This document shows, in pieces, positions 1-8,364 of a stretch of 18,055 nt of DNA; position 1 is the first letter of the stretch; each line of letters begins with the position of its first letter. The stretch lies in contig CAJYHH010000333.1 of NCBI GenBank assembly GCA_913773825.1, forward strand, positions 1-18,055, read 5' to 3'. The DNA is from Candidatus Sericytochromatia bacterium. GTDB taxonomy: Bacteria > Cyanobacteriota > Sericytochromatia > UBA7694. The position numbers and the translations under genes were made by a program. The notes beneath the pieces are model-generated. The model ran no database searches and had not been told where the DNA came from. It worked only from the letters and a program-made list of their open reading frames with translations.

Positions 1-867
1 TATAAAAAGCTGGTCAAAGAAGTTCATCCTGACCGCTTTAGTGACAGCGCTGAAAAAACCAAAGCCGAAGAGGCCTTTAAACGCCTGGGCGTTGCCTTTA
101 ATACCCTGCGTGATCCGCTCCAGCGCAAAGACTATGAGCGCGTCATCGAACGTTATTACCCTTCATTTTCAACATCATCCAGATCAACATCTAGCTCAAC
201 AGCCAGTTCTGGATCCAGCACTGGAACCAGTTCAAATCCTTCATCTGCAACCCCTTCTGGCGCAAGCGCAGATTCCCCCAAAGCCTCTGCGCCCCATCGT
301 CCAAACAATACTGCACCCTTTCAAGATCCTCAGGTTGCCAAACAACGTGAACAAGCCCGCCAGGAGCAAGCAGAACGTCATTACACAACAGGCCGTGACT
401 TTGAGCGCAAAAATCAAATGGACGATGCGGTCAAAGAATACCAGGAAGCAATTCGAATTAAAAACGAAGTAGCTAAATATCACAGCCAACTTGGACTGGT
501 GCTGGATAAAAAAGGCTGGTCCGGTTATGCTCAGGCTGAGTTTAAAGTAGCCCTGCACTTTGACCCCACCGATAAACTAGCGCTTAAACATTACAAACCG
601 ACAGCTGGCGCCAGCCAGACCAAGGGAACAGGCTTTAAATTTCTTAATATTTTTCGCGGTGCAGACAAAGGCATGAAGCTGGGCGAACTTTTAATCAAGC
701 TGGGACATCTCAACAAAGACCAGCTACAGTCAGCACTTAAACTGCAAAACGACGAAAAATTGCTGCTTGGCGAAATTCTCATCCGCAAAAAATATATCAA
801 GCCCGAACATCTGGCTCAGGCCCTGATTCAGCAGGGTGAGTCTGTTCAAAAGCAAGAAAAAGCCTAA
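1..867 (+). CDS. J-domain/TPR protein with C-terminal MshEN-like module (5' end outside window)
   Basis: The reading frame is open from base 1 to the TAA at 865-867, so the gene starts upstream of the window; 288 residues are visible. In-window residues 1-40 are the end of a DnaJ J domain, with the HPD tripeptide at residues 9-11 and the usual helix ending in DPLQRKDYE. HPD is the motif that stimulates Hsp70 ATPase, so a co-chaperone role is likely. A low-complexity Ser/Thr/Ala/Pro linker follows (about 52-100), then two TPR-like helical hairpins (about 122-190). The C-terminal 54 residues from M225 hold two related units, KLGELLIKLGHL... and LLGEILIRKKYI..., resembling the N-terminal domain of type II secretion/pilus ATPases (T2SSE_N/MshEN). 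There are no zinc-finger or substrate-binding DnaJ domains. The thioredoxin gene begins 115 bases downstream on the same strand. The J domain is certain; the C-terminal assignment is by motif resemblance only. Confidence 0.88.
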   Translation, partial: YKKLVKEVHPDRFSDSAEKTKAEEAFKRLGVAFNTLRDPLQRKDYERVIERYYPSFSTSSRSTSSSTASSGSSTGTSSNPSSATPSGASADSPKASAPHRPNNTAPFQDPQVAKQREQARQEQAERHYTTGRDFERKNQMDDAVKEYQEAIRIKNEVAKYHSQLGLVLDKKGWSGYAQAEFKVALHFDPTDKLALKHYKPTAGASQTKGTGFKFLNIFRGADKGMKLGELLIKLGHLNKDQLQSALKLQNDEKLLLGEILIRKKYIKPEHLAQALIQQGESVQKQEKA

Positions 868-982
868 ATTTATCTACTCTTACGGCTCAGAAGCAGACGC
901 TGGCTGACGGATCCGGCTGCAGGACTTGAGCTGAGCTGCTAAGATAAACACATAACTTTCTCACCTGACTGGAGCTTTTGTC

Positions 983-1564
983 ATGAAAAATCCTATGCAC
1001 CTTGCCATTGGCGTAATGGTTGCGATTGTGGCTGGCATTTCAGCTGTCATGCTTATTCCTCAAAAAAGTCCAAATACTCAGACAAGCGAAAACCAGCAGC
1101 AGCCCGGTGAAACGGCTGGAGATATGAACTGGCAGGCTTACAATAACGGCATAGAAGTAGCTAAAAATAACGACAAAGTTGTAATGGTTCAGTTCTTTGC
1201 CACCTGGTGTGGCTATTGTAAGAAAATGGATCAGGAAGTTTTTACTGACGAAAAAGTCAAAGACAATCTAAGCAAGAACTTTGTCTCGGTCCGGGTCACT
1301 GAAAGCTCTGATAGCAAAGTCAACTATGGGGGCAAAGATGTCACAGAAAAAGAACTGACCTCTCTGTTTCAAGTTAGCGGCTTCCCTACCATTGTCTTTC
1401 TTGATGGGGAAGGCAAAACCCTGTCTGACAAAGAAGGCCGTGAGCTAAAAATTCCCGGTTTTGTCCCAGCAGAAGAAATGAACAGCATTTTGGCCTGGAT
1501 TGGCACAAAGTCTTATAAAGAAATGGACTACGGTGCGTTTAAGTCTCAAGCCAGCAAAAGCTAA
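983..1564 (+). CDS. Membrane-anchored periplasmic thioredoxin-fold protein
   Basis: This is a 193-residue protein. Residues 8-26 form one hydrophobic segment after a short positively charged start, which reads as an uncleaved signal anchor. A polar linker (about 28-46) leads to a thioredoxin fold. The active site is W75-C76-G77-Y78-C79-K80 and the cis-proline is in GFP (133-135), so the redox centre looks intact. The CGYC dipeptide and the following KKM...VFTDEKV pattern match the Thioredoxin_7/DsbD-gamma-like group of exported thioredoxins rather than cytoplasmic TrxA (CGPC). The likely role is thiol-disulfide exchange in the envelope; the substrate is unknown. The start is supported by GGAG at 971-974, eight bases before the ATG. 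I found no convincing -35/-10 pair in the 115-base gap upstream, so it may be read from the J-domain gene's promoter. Confidence 0.88.
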   Translation: MKNPMHLAIGVMVAIVAGISAVMLIPQKSPNTQTSENQQQPGETAGDMNWQAYNNGIEVAKNNDKVVMVQFFATWCGYCKKMDQEVFTDEKVKDNLSKNFVSVRVTESSDSKVNYGGKDVTEKELTSLFQVSGFPTIVFLDGEGKTLSDKEGRELKIPGFVPAEEMNSILAWIGTKSYKEMDYGAFKSQASKS

Positions 1565-1657
1565 TAGGTCTTTCATAAATAAAGAATATCTTCAGCTTGT
1601 CTAAGTCCCTTAGCGTTTAAACTCAGTAATTTAACCTCATCTAAAATAGCTCAGTCA

Positions 1658-1692
1658 ACAGAACGGCCTCTTATGATAAGAGGCCGTTCTGT
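1658..1692. terminator. Perfect 16-bp hairpin between convergent genes (probable bidirectional terminator)
   Basis: ACAGAACGGCCTCTTA (1658-1673) is followed by a three-base loop and its exact reverse complement (1677-1692). It lies between the end of the thioredoxin gene (1564) and the end of the leftward glycosyltransferase gene (1712). The plus-strand tail is only moderately T-rich (CTTCTTCT), and the minus-strand tail has no T tract, so termination efficiency is uncertain even though the stem is very stable. Confidence 0.7.
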
Positions 1693-1711
1693 CTTCTTCT
1701 GAATTGCTTAA

Positions 1712-4700
1712 CTAGACCGCAAATAGATTGGGGTCAAGCGCCTGAGCTTTGCTGAAGAATTGCTGACTGGTCGGGTAATCCCCCAGATGGCGCAGGGCCG
1801 TTCCCATCGCATAACAGAGATCGGCAGTGACTTCGCCTTCACGCAGACTACGCGTCAGAGATTCCAGAGCCTTATCATATTTACCCAGCATCAAATAAGC
1901 TACACCCAGATTATAGCTTACGCTGGGCTGATATGGATCAACCTGTAAAGCTTTCAGGAAGTGCTTTTCAGCCACTTGATACTGCTGATTTTCAACGGCG
2001 GCAAAAGCTTCACCGAGCACATCAGACAACAGCTGTTCGCGATAAAAACGGTAAACCGGACGCTCGGCCAGCTCTGCAATCTGCTCTTCTAAACGCAGCA
2101 GGCTGTGCTTCCAGCTTAGGTTTTCGCTGACATCCTGGCGGGCGCGAACACCCTTTTGACGGGCTTCTTCGGGGTTTTCGTAGACATGCCGCAGCATCGC
2201 TTTTAGGGCTTCATAGTCAGGTTCTGCCCAGCTGGGGTAATCTACTGTCACCAGCACTTCATCAATCTGCTTTTCTTTAAAAGGCACTTCCTGAGCCGGG
2301 ATTAGATAAGCATTGTTATCGTTGCAGTATTCCAGCGTCGGGCCATAACCCGTCACCAGCACGGCCCGTTCACAGGCCATCGCTTCAGCAATTGGTAAGG
2401 CAAACCCTTCACCTCTAAACGGATGCACAAGACAGTCCGCGCTGTTATAAAGTGCAGGCATCTGCTCAGGCGGCAGATCTTCAGTCAGATGGACAATTTC
2501 AGGCATGCTGCTATGATTTTTGCGATATCGCTCAATCCAGTCAGCAATTTCAATTGAGCGGTAGACTTTACCTGCGCCAAATTCTTTAATCACCAGCGCA
2601 ACGTCTTCATCAGCGCTAAAAGTTTCAACAAAGGCATTCAGCAGCAGATCCACACCTTTGCGCAAAATCCCGCCGCCCACAAACAAAAACTTAAAGCGCT
2701 TGTTAGTCGGCAGAACTAAAGCTGGAGCAGCGGGTGTATAGACGTCAGTATCTACGCCGTTAGGCACCACCGCGACTTTTTCGTCTAACAAACCGCTGCG
2801 CAGATAACACTGGCGGACATATTCAGACGGAACCCAGACTTGATCCACATATTTGTTCATATTGTAGATCCAGCGCTCAGGCAGCGCACCAAATTCCCAG
2901 GGCTGAATCATGACCCAGTGTCCAGGTGAATGGGGTGCACTAAAATCAGGCGGCCAATGATGCCGAACCGTTAACTCAACTGCCCCCGGCAAAGGCCGGT
3001 AAGCGTTCTGCAAGAGTGCAAAATCAGGCTCATCTGGCTGAGGTACATAAGCCGGATTTGAGAAATTGCGGATTTCAACATCATAACCAGGCTCTGCCAG
3101 CAATTGACGCAGCAGTTCACGGTTAACCACACCCAGGCTGTGATAGTTAAGCGCGTCACCTTCCCAGCGAATCCGATGGTTCTGGGTATCTGTTGGCAGA
3201 CGGTAACTTTGACGGCGGAAGCCACACCAGACCCAGCGCTGACCATGGCGGCTGAGTGAGCGCTTTTGCAGACCAGCGTCCTGAAGCAGTTTATCGACTA
3301 GCGCTTCTGGGTAAGGTCTATAGCTTTTAGAATCTGTCCATTTCCAGTCTTGAGCCGGAGCAAAAGTCAAAACAAAGGCACCATCAGGCTCAAGGGCATC
3401 TACCATTCGTGCCAAAGCAGAATGAAGCTGTTCAGGTGGAATCTGCTCAAGCAGATCATGGGCCAAAATACAGGCCTGTGAACGGGGATTCAGCTTGGCA
3501 ATATCAGCAAAGCTCTCTAACGGATGCACACGGGCAGCTTGTTTCATGACGGCTTTAACTGAGAGTGGCAGCGCCGGCACAGCCTGATGCTGCTGCTGGG
3601 GTTCGGCTAGGGTACACTCATAAACCAAATGCTGTTCTTTTTGCTCTCTAAAACTCAGCGAAAAGCCCTGTTCTTGTAACAGGCTAACCAGTTCTGGATA
3701 AGGTCTGACATGGCCCAGACTTTGCCAAAAGAGATTATCCGCTTGAGCAGAATCATGCTGCAAAGTTTGAATATGCAGGCGCCCACCTTCGTTAAGATGT
3801 TCGCGGCACAAGCGTAAAAACACGGCCAGTTCGTGCGGCGTCAGGTTTTCAGGCAGAGCCTGAAGCAGAATCACATCAAAGCGCTCTTTAAGTAAAGACA
3901 GCGTTTTAAGCGGATTGCTGCTGTGGCGGAAGCGAAACTTTTTAGACCGCTTCTGGCGTTTAGCTAACTCACTCAGACTCGTTGTAATCGCCAACATATC
4001 TTCACACTGCACCCGGAACATCATCCAGGTTTTAAAGATATGCGGCCCCATCAACAAGACCCGATCGTTTTCACCTAATACTACGCCGGGCGGATGATTG
4101 TCCCAATAGCTTTCTAACGCTTCGGTCGCCAAGGGTAAATTTAACTGGGGCAGACCATGTGTGCGTAGCTCAGCTTCTAAATAATAATCTTCCCAACCAT
4201 TGGTTTCAGCTTCCATATGACCAGGTTCAAAACCCGCATGCTGCAGCAAGCGCTTAACCAAGGGCAGCGGATAAGGACGCAGATTTTTTTCGCTCATCCA
4301 GAAGTTTTCTGGTGACACGCTAATGGGTGTGGGATTAAGCAAACGCAGTGCCCAAGTACCTTTTTTGCGTAAAGTCAACACAGCGCTGGTTAAGAGACGG
4401 CGCAGTTGAGGCAAACGTAAAGTCTCAAGCTGATAAGGCGAGTAAAGCAGATCATAACTCTGAACTAGCGTAGTCAGTTGATCAAGCTTGCCATGATGAA
4501 CTGGCAAAGCTTCTGATTTTTTGATTTCGGCCAGAGCCGCATCCGTCAGGGCACCCTGAACCCAGACTTTTTCATCCAGCATCTGACGGACAAAGGGCTC
4601 AACGTCAGGTCCATACGCCAAAGCCCGGCCACGTTCTTTCAGCCTCATCGCATCTCTCCGTAAAGGCTCAGCCAGGGGGCGACCTGAACGCGCCTCAAAA

Positions 4701-6175
4701 AACAGCGCTAAGCTAGAGCGTTCAAGCGGCTGGCGTGTAACAACCGGCAAACGGGCATAGAGTTTTTCTAAATCACGGCCATCACTTAAGCGTAAATAGC
4801 TGCCTGGCTCCCAGCCAGATTCCCGCAATAACATTTCGTTTGGTGCATCATGCACCAAAATCGCGGCTGCCTGATGGCGCATAAAATGCTCAACCTGAAT
4901 ATTTTGCTGTTCAAGCCAGTCACGCCGCATATTTTGGGGCATATTTTCAGGTTCGCGCAGCATTTTACGGAACCCCAACAAAGAGTCATCTGCTAAAGAG
5001 TAATAAACCGGTGTATTCGTATGCTCAAGAGCAGCAGGTAAATAAGTTGAGAACAGCGTCAGCGAAGTCAGATGGATGCGGTCAGGACGCAGGCTGTGAA
5101 AGAGTTCCATCACCATCGGAACCAGACCAGGGGGGCCTGTCAGCGTAGCTTGCTGACGTTCAGCTTCTGGAATCCCGCTGATTTCAATTAAAGCCAGACC
5201 ATCATGCTGATGATAATGTACCTGATAATTGGTCCCACCAAGAGCTGGCCGCTCACTGGCAACCACAACAGTAGGATAAACGCCTTGTTCCCGCAGGCCA
5301 TTTAACATCGGCAGCCAGGGCTCGACATTTTCATAAACCAGCCACATGACATTGCGGACACCCAGGGCTGTTTTAAGATGTTTTTGTTGAAAGGCTTCTA
5401 AATACTGCCAAAGGCCCTGATTGCGTAAAGCCTGGCAAACGGCCTGATAACTTAGATAAGGATTTTTAACGCCGCCAGGCAGGGCATAAGCAGGAGTTAA
5501 TTGTTCAGGCGTATAAGTCTGAAGCAATTGCTGAACCTGCTGCTGTCTAAACTCAGGCATCTGCTCAAGCCAAAAAGGAGCTAATGGCAGACTCAGACTG
5601 CTAAAGGGCAACATTTCTGGTGGATGATCAGCTAACCAGGCCAGTAAATCCATGGCTGAAGGTGAAGCAGACAAGCTGCCGACCACTTCTGAGCGAAGGG
5701 CGCTTTTACAAAACACAAAGCTTTCAAGCGGCCACAGCAAACGGGAGCTCAGGCAGAATCCTGGCCAATCACCCAACTGAAGATCAGGTAAACGGGCTTC
5801 AGGAACTGGTAATAGCTCCTGATCAACAAAGTTTGGTTTGCTTACAACAGCACCGCGCCCACTGCTTTTAAGCGCAGCAACCGCCAGCTCTAAATGTTGA
5901 GGATGAAGCAGCGCAGATGTCTGAAAAAAGCCCAGATACTCACCACTGGCCTGAGTTAGACCTTGGGCAAAGGCTTGAACAACTGCAGACTGTTCTTCAG
6001 TGGCTTCAATTGATTGACGTTTCCAGCTTTCAGGTAACCAGGCGGGTAATTCCAGATCAGGGCTGTGAAAGATCAGGACTTCTGGCTTAAGGGTTTGAGC
6101 AGCCAGGCCCTGAAACAAATGGCGAGCCTGAAGTGAAGAACGGGAGTCCAGATAAACAACAATGCTGACAGACAT
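1712..6175 (-). CDS. Giant mosaic glycosyltransferase: GT-A-like, GT-B-like, three methyltransferase-like modules, GT4, TPR
   Basis: The protein has 1487 residues. Residues 1-205 resemble a GT2 (GT-A) domain, but the position expected to hold DxD reads GFFQTSALLHP, so no metal site is visible. Residues 272-580 look like a degenerate GT-B pair of Rossmann lobes. Residues 570-985 hold three methyltransferase-like modules, each with RPYP before a helix ending in an aG(F/L) turn (633-636, 824-827, 953-956). Residues 1004-1370 form a GT4 glycosyltransferase with VPNGVD (1137-1142), VGGGILRKG (1166-1174) and the E-x7-E signature (E1256...E1264), and appear catalytically complete. Residues 1388-1485 are about three TPRs. 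GT4 enzymes transfer sugar from nucleotide sugars with retention, usually in polysaccharide or protein glycosylation. The ATG is six bases after the upstream stop, with AGAAGGG ten bases before it, so the two genes are co-transcribed. Donor and acceptor cannot be read from the sequence. Confidence 0.88.
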   Translation of the reverse strand: MSVSIVVYLDSRSSLQARHLFQGLAAQTLKPEVLIFHSPDLELPAWLPESWKRQSIEATEEQSAVVQAFAQGLTQASGEYLGFFQTSALLHPQHLELAVAALKSSGRGAVVSKPNFVDQELLPVPEARLPDLQLGDWPGFCLSSRLLWPLESFVFCKSALRSEVVGSLSASPSAMDLLAWLADHPPEMLPFSSLSLPLAPFWLEQMPEFRQQQVQQLLQTYTPEQLTPAYALPGGVKNPYLSYQAVCQALRNQGLWQYLEAFQQKHLKTALGVRNVMWLVYENVEPWLPMLNGLREQGVYPTVVVASERPALGGTNYQVHYHQHDGLALIEISGIPEAERQQATLTGPPGLVPMVMELFHSLRPDRIHLTSLTLFSTYLPAALEHTNTPVYYSLADDSLLGFRKMLREPENMPQNMRRDWLEQQNIQVEHFMRHQAAAILVHDAPNEMLLRESGWEPGSYLRLSDGRDLEKLYARLPVVTRQPLERSSLALFFEARSGRPLAEPLRRDAMRLKERGRALAYGPDVEPFVRQMLDEKVWVQGALTDAALAEIKKSEALPVHHGKLDQLTTLVQSYDLLYSPYQLETLRLPQLRRLLTSAVLTLRKKGTWALRLLNPTPISVSPENFWMSEKNLRPYPLPLVKRLLQHAGFEPGHMEAETNGWEDYYLEAELRTHGLPQLNLPLATEALESYWDNHPPGVVLGENDRVLLMGPHIFKTWMMFRVQCEDMLAITTSLSELAKRQKRSKKFRFRHSSNPLKTLSLLKERFDVILLQALPENLTPHELAVFLRLCREHLNEGGRLHIQTLQHDSAQADNLFWQSLGHVRPYPELVSLLQEQGFSLSFREQKEQHLVYECTLAEPQQQHQAVPALPLSVKAVMKQAARVHPLESFADIAKLNPRSQACILAHDLLEQIPPEQLHSALARMVDALEPDGAFVLTFAPAQDWKWTDSKSYRPYPEALVDKLLQDAGLQKRSLSRHGQRWVWCGFRRQSYRLPTDTQNHRIRWEGDALNYHSLGVVNRELLRQLLAEPGYDVEIRNFSNPAYVPQPDEPDFALLQNAYRPLPGAVELTVRHHWPPDFSAPHSPGHWVMIQPWEFGALPERWIYNMNKYVDQVWVPSEYVRQCYLRSGLLDEKVAVVPNGVDTDVYTPAAPALVLPTNKRFKFLFVGGGILRKGVDLLLNAFVETFSADEDVALVIKEFGAGKVYRSIEIADWIERYRKNHSSMPEIVHLTEDLPPEQMPALYNSADCLVHPFRGEGFALPIAEAMACERAVLVTGYGPTLEYCNDNNAYLIPAQEVPFKEKQIDEVLVTVDYPSWAEPDYEALKAMLRHVYENPEEARQKGVRARQDVSENLSWKHSLLRLEEQIAELAERPVYRFYREQLLSDVLGEAFAAVENQQYQVAEKHFLKALQVDPYQPSVSYNLGVAYLMLGKYDKALESLTRSLREGEVTADLCYAMGTALRHLGDYPTSQQFFSKAQALDPNLFAV

Positions 6176-6181
6176 GATAGC

Positions 6182-7168
6182 CTAACCCTTCTGCACAAGA
6201 TATTTCCGGATCCGCTCGGCTTGTGCCGGTGGCCCGTCAAAATTGCCCTGAGGCGCACTAAAACAAGTACCAGCCTGCTTCCAACCATGGTGACGATAAA
6301 GCGTAAACACAATTTGGCGCAGCTGAGTTTGCCATTTTTCCTGAAAGCTGGCGGGCATCTCTTCAGCTTTCAGCACAGCTTGCTCTTCGGTGCCCAGCGG
6401 CTGTAAAGCAGGTACTAATGCCATGCGGTATTGTTTTTGACGCAGACCCATCGCCAGATCCTGAGCCAGCCAGGGCCAGTTCCAGTCCTGATCAGCCCAG
6501 GTGAGAGCTAAATAAGCTTCACGGCGAATGGCTGCAAACGGCAGAGCAGCCCCTGAAACCTGCAGTGGCCCAGGTGCAAGCTGTGACCAAATTAACTCCG
6601 GCAGATCACGATAAAAATAGAACAGCTCTCGATCTTCAGGCTTATAAGTCTGCTCACTGCCGTTATAAACCAACTGGTGCTCAGACAGCGAAGCCGCAAC
6701 GTCCTGACCTGCAGCTAAAAGAGTTTGTCCTTCAGCATCCACAAAAGCCGGAGCAGCCAGGCCCAGTGAAGCATCCTGCTGCAGCGCGCTTAAAGCTGCC
6801 TGCAAAGCCGGAACCGGATCACTAGCGGGGACAAAGGGCAAAAACAACCCATAATCTGTCGCAGATTCCTGAATCAGCGTACGCAGTCGCAGTGAATGAC
6901 TACCCGGTTTAGATTCATTAATCAGTTTGGCTGTATGAGCTAAAGCAGGTAACTGACTACGAATCTGATCAGCATAATCATGAGCTTTGTAAATCAGCAC
7001 CTCTGCCTGCTGAAAAAATTCATGAGCCAGCAGATTTTTTAACGCTTCAAAAGCCAGTGCTGATTCGACAATCGCCAATAAGCTAAAGCTCGGCTTGCCT
7101 TCAGCAGAACCTTTGACAAGCTCGACTTGGCTCTGCGAGGACGATTTACGGATGATTCGAAGGGCCAT
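6182..7168 (-). CDS. GT2-like (GT-A fold) protein, probably degenerate
   Basis: The protein has 328 residues with no signal peptide or membrane segment. The second half follows the family 2 glycosyltransferase pattern: GLAAPAFVDAEGQ (136-148) like the sheet before the acceptor site, VSGAALPFAAIRREAY (204-219) like the usual vsGa.l..r.e.f stretch, then W232...QDLAMGLRQKQYRMALVP (236-253), matching the eDxdlxlRl..xGyr..v.p signature. The canonical N-terminal DxD is not recognisable; the equivalent stretch reads LFLPFVPASDP. It may therefore be a non-catalytic partner or a diverged enzyme. The start is supported by TGAGGA about six to eight bases before the ATG. It is first in a tight pair with the giant glycosyltransferase, six bases downstream, and probably works with it. 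Annotation pipelines may call this hypothetical. The coding status is sure, the family assignment moderate. Confidence 0.75.
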   Translation of the reverse strand: MALRIIRKSSSQSQVELVKGSAEGKPSFSLLAIVESALAFEALKNLLAHEFFQQAEVLIYKAHDYADQIRSQLPALAHTAKLINESKPGSHSLRLRTLIQESATDYGLFLPFVPASDPVPALQAALSALQQDASLGLAAPAFVDAEGQTLLAAGQDVAASLSEHQLVYNGSEQTYKPEDRELFYFYRDLPELIWSQLAPGPLQVSGAALPFAAIRREAYLALTWADQDWNWPWLAQDLAMGLRQKQYRMALVPALQPLGTEEQAVLKAEEMPASFQEKWQTQLRQIVFTLYRHHGWKQAGTCFSAPQGNFDGPPAQAERIRKYLVQKG

Positions 7169-7223
7169 GGGTGTTCCTCATAAAAGTGCATGTTGAGTAA
7201 GAACAAATACTAATTCTGAACGC

Positions 7224-7252
7224 ATACTAAAACGTCTGTTGAGCTTGAACAA
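7224..7252 (-). promoter_or_regulatory. Candidate promoter for the GT2-like/GT4 pair
   Basis: On the minus strand TTGTTC (7252-7247) and TAGTAT (7229-7224) are 17 bases apart, which would start transcription about 50 bases before the GT2-like ATG. The match is modest (three and four of six consensus bases). Both boxes belong to sequences repeated nearby: GAACAAA at 7201 and 7247, ATACTAA at 7207 and 7224. Confidence 0.33.
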
Positions 7253-7262
7253 ACCTCGCAAC

Positions 7263-7279
7263 TGGCTAGAAGCTAGCCA
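7263..7279. other. Short perfect hairpin over the rseP stop codon
   Basis: TGGCTAG (7263-7269) and CTAGCCA (7273-7279) are exact inverted repeats around a three-base loop. The rseP stop codon (TAG, read on the minus strand) lies in the stem. No T tract follows on the minus strand, so this is at best a weak terminator or a 3' end structure that partly separates rseP from the glycosyltransferase pair. Confidence 0.4.
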
Positions 7280-8355
7280 CCGCGACCCAGGGTGAGTCCC
7301 CAGACATCCTTAAAGATCAACAAGACACCAAGGCCCAGCAAGACCATAAAGCCAGCATAGTGAAGGTTTTCTTCGAGTTTACGCGGCAAAGGCTTACCCC
7401 GCAGCCCTTCAATAATCAGCAGCATCAGGTGACCGCCATCCAGAGCCGGGATTGGCAAAATATTTAAAATCGCCAACTCAACTGAAATCAGAGCCGCAAA
7501 GTACATCAGCTGTACAAAGCCCGTCTGAGAGACTTTAGAGCCCATATTGACAACTTCAACCAAACCACCGACCTGGTTTAAAGGCAACATACCGCTGACA
7601 AGCTTCGCTAAAGCACCACCCAACAAAACACACATGGCAATCAGATCAGCCCAGGCACGGGTAAAGGCTTCACCAACCCCATTAACCGGACGTTTGCGCA
7701 ACATGTCAGAAATCTGGACGCCAATGGTGCCTTTATCAGTTGGCGTGGCGTTTAAAGTCAGGGTTTCGTTAAGGCGTTTGACGGTCACAGCAACAGGGGC
7801 ATCTTTACCTGCTTTGACCTGTTTTTGCATGTCTTCAGAAGTTGTAACGGCCGTACCGTTAATCGATTGAATCTGGTCACCCATTTTGATGCCAGCAGCC
7901 TGAGCCGGAGAATCATCAATCACGGCACCAACTACGACACCACCCTTTTGGGTTTCATCCGGCACACCGGTGCCAACAACCAGACCAAACAAAATCGCAT
8001 AAGCCACGATCATATTGGCGACCACGCCGCCAGAAATAATAATTGCCCGCTCCCAGATTTTACGGTTTTTCAGAAAGCGCTTATCGCCGGGCTCATAATC
8101 AACCACGGAGTCTGTATCAGCACTGTTCTCATCGTCCATAAAGGCGCAAAAACCGCCCAGAGGCAAGGGATTAAGCTGAACGTCTGTTTCGCCCCACTTA
8201 AAGCTGAACAGGGGGCGGCCACCCATGGGGAAGCCAATCGAGAAAATTTTGACAGGCACGCCAAGGCTTTTGGCGCAGATAAAATGGCCAAATTCGTGAA
8301 AGGCAATCAGCAAGGCCAGCACGACAATGACGAGCAAAATATGGACAAGACTCAA
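7273..8355 (-). CDS. rseP: RseP-type site-2 zinc metalloprotease (M50)
   Basis: The protein has 360 residues. The first membrane segment carries the zinc-binding HEFGH (H20, E21, H24). A second hydrophobic segment at about 108-128 contains SGGVVANM, followed by one PDZ domain (about 140-205, with AAGIKMGDQIQSINGTAV). The third catalytic element is ILPIPALDGGH, with the LDG motif at 305-307 supplying the zinc-binding aspartate. A last membrane segment lies at about 333-348. All catalytic residues are present. The length and single PDZ fit the short M50B form; E. coli RseP has two PDZ domains and about 450 residues. Family members cleave anti-sigma factors or signal-peptide remnants within the inner membrane; the substrate here is unknown. 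The start is TTG: the next in-frame ATG (residue 44) would remove the active site. GGAG at 8365-8368 lies nine bases before the TTG. The usual dxr and bamA neighbours are absent. Confidence 0.93.
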   Translation of the reverse strand: MSLVHILLVIVVLALLIAFHEFGHFICAKSLGVPVKIFSIGFPMGGRPLFSFKWGETDVQLNPLPLGGFCAFMDDENSADTDSVVDYEPGDKRFLKNRKIWERAIIISGGVVANMIVAYAILFGLVVGTGVPDETQKGGVVVGAVIDDSPAQAAGIKMGDQIQSINGTAVTTSEDMQKQVKAGKDAPVAVTVKRLNETLTLNATPTDKGTIGVQISDMLRKRPVNGVGEAFTRAWADLIAMCVLLGGALAKLVSGMLPLNQVGGLVEVVNMGSKVSQTGFVQLMYFAALISVELAILNILPIPALDGGHLMLLIIEGLRGKPLPRKLEENLHYAGFMVLLGLGVLLIFKDVWGLTLGRGG

Positions 8356-8364
8356 AGCAGCAGT

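Noticed and set aside
41..472. 143-codon open frame on the plus strand inside the J-domain gene
   Set aside because: It is in a different frame from the HPD-containing frame, has a Pro/Leu/Gln-rich composition typical of a shadow, and the J-domain frame is continuous across it; no frameshift is needed.
868..982. Promoter for the thioredoxin gene (TTGAGC at 926 with TAAGAT at 940)
   Set aside because: The spacing is only eight bases, and no -10 box lies at 16-18 bases from any -35 candidate.
1565..1711. Small RNA or tRNA in the convergent gap
   Set aside because: Only the 16-bp terminator hairpin is visible; there is no cloverleaf or promoter.
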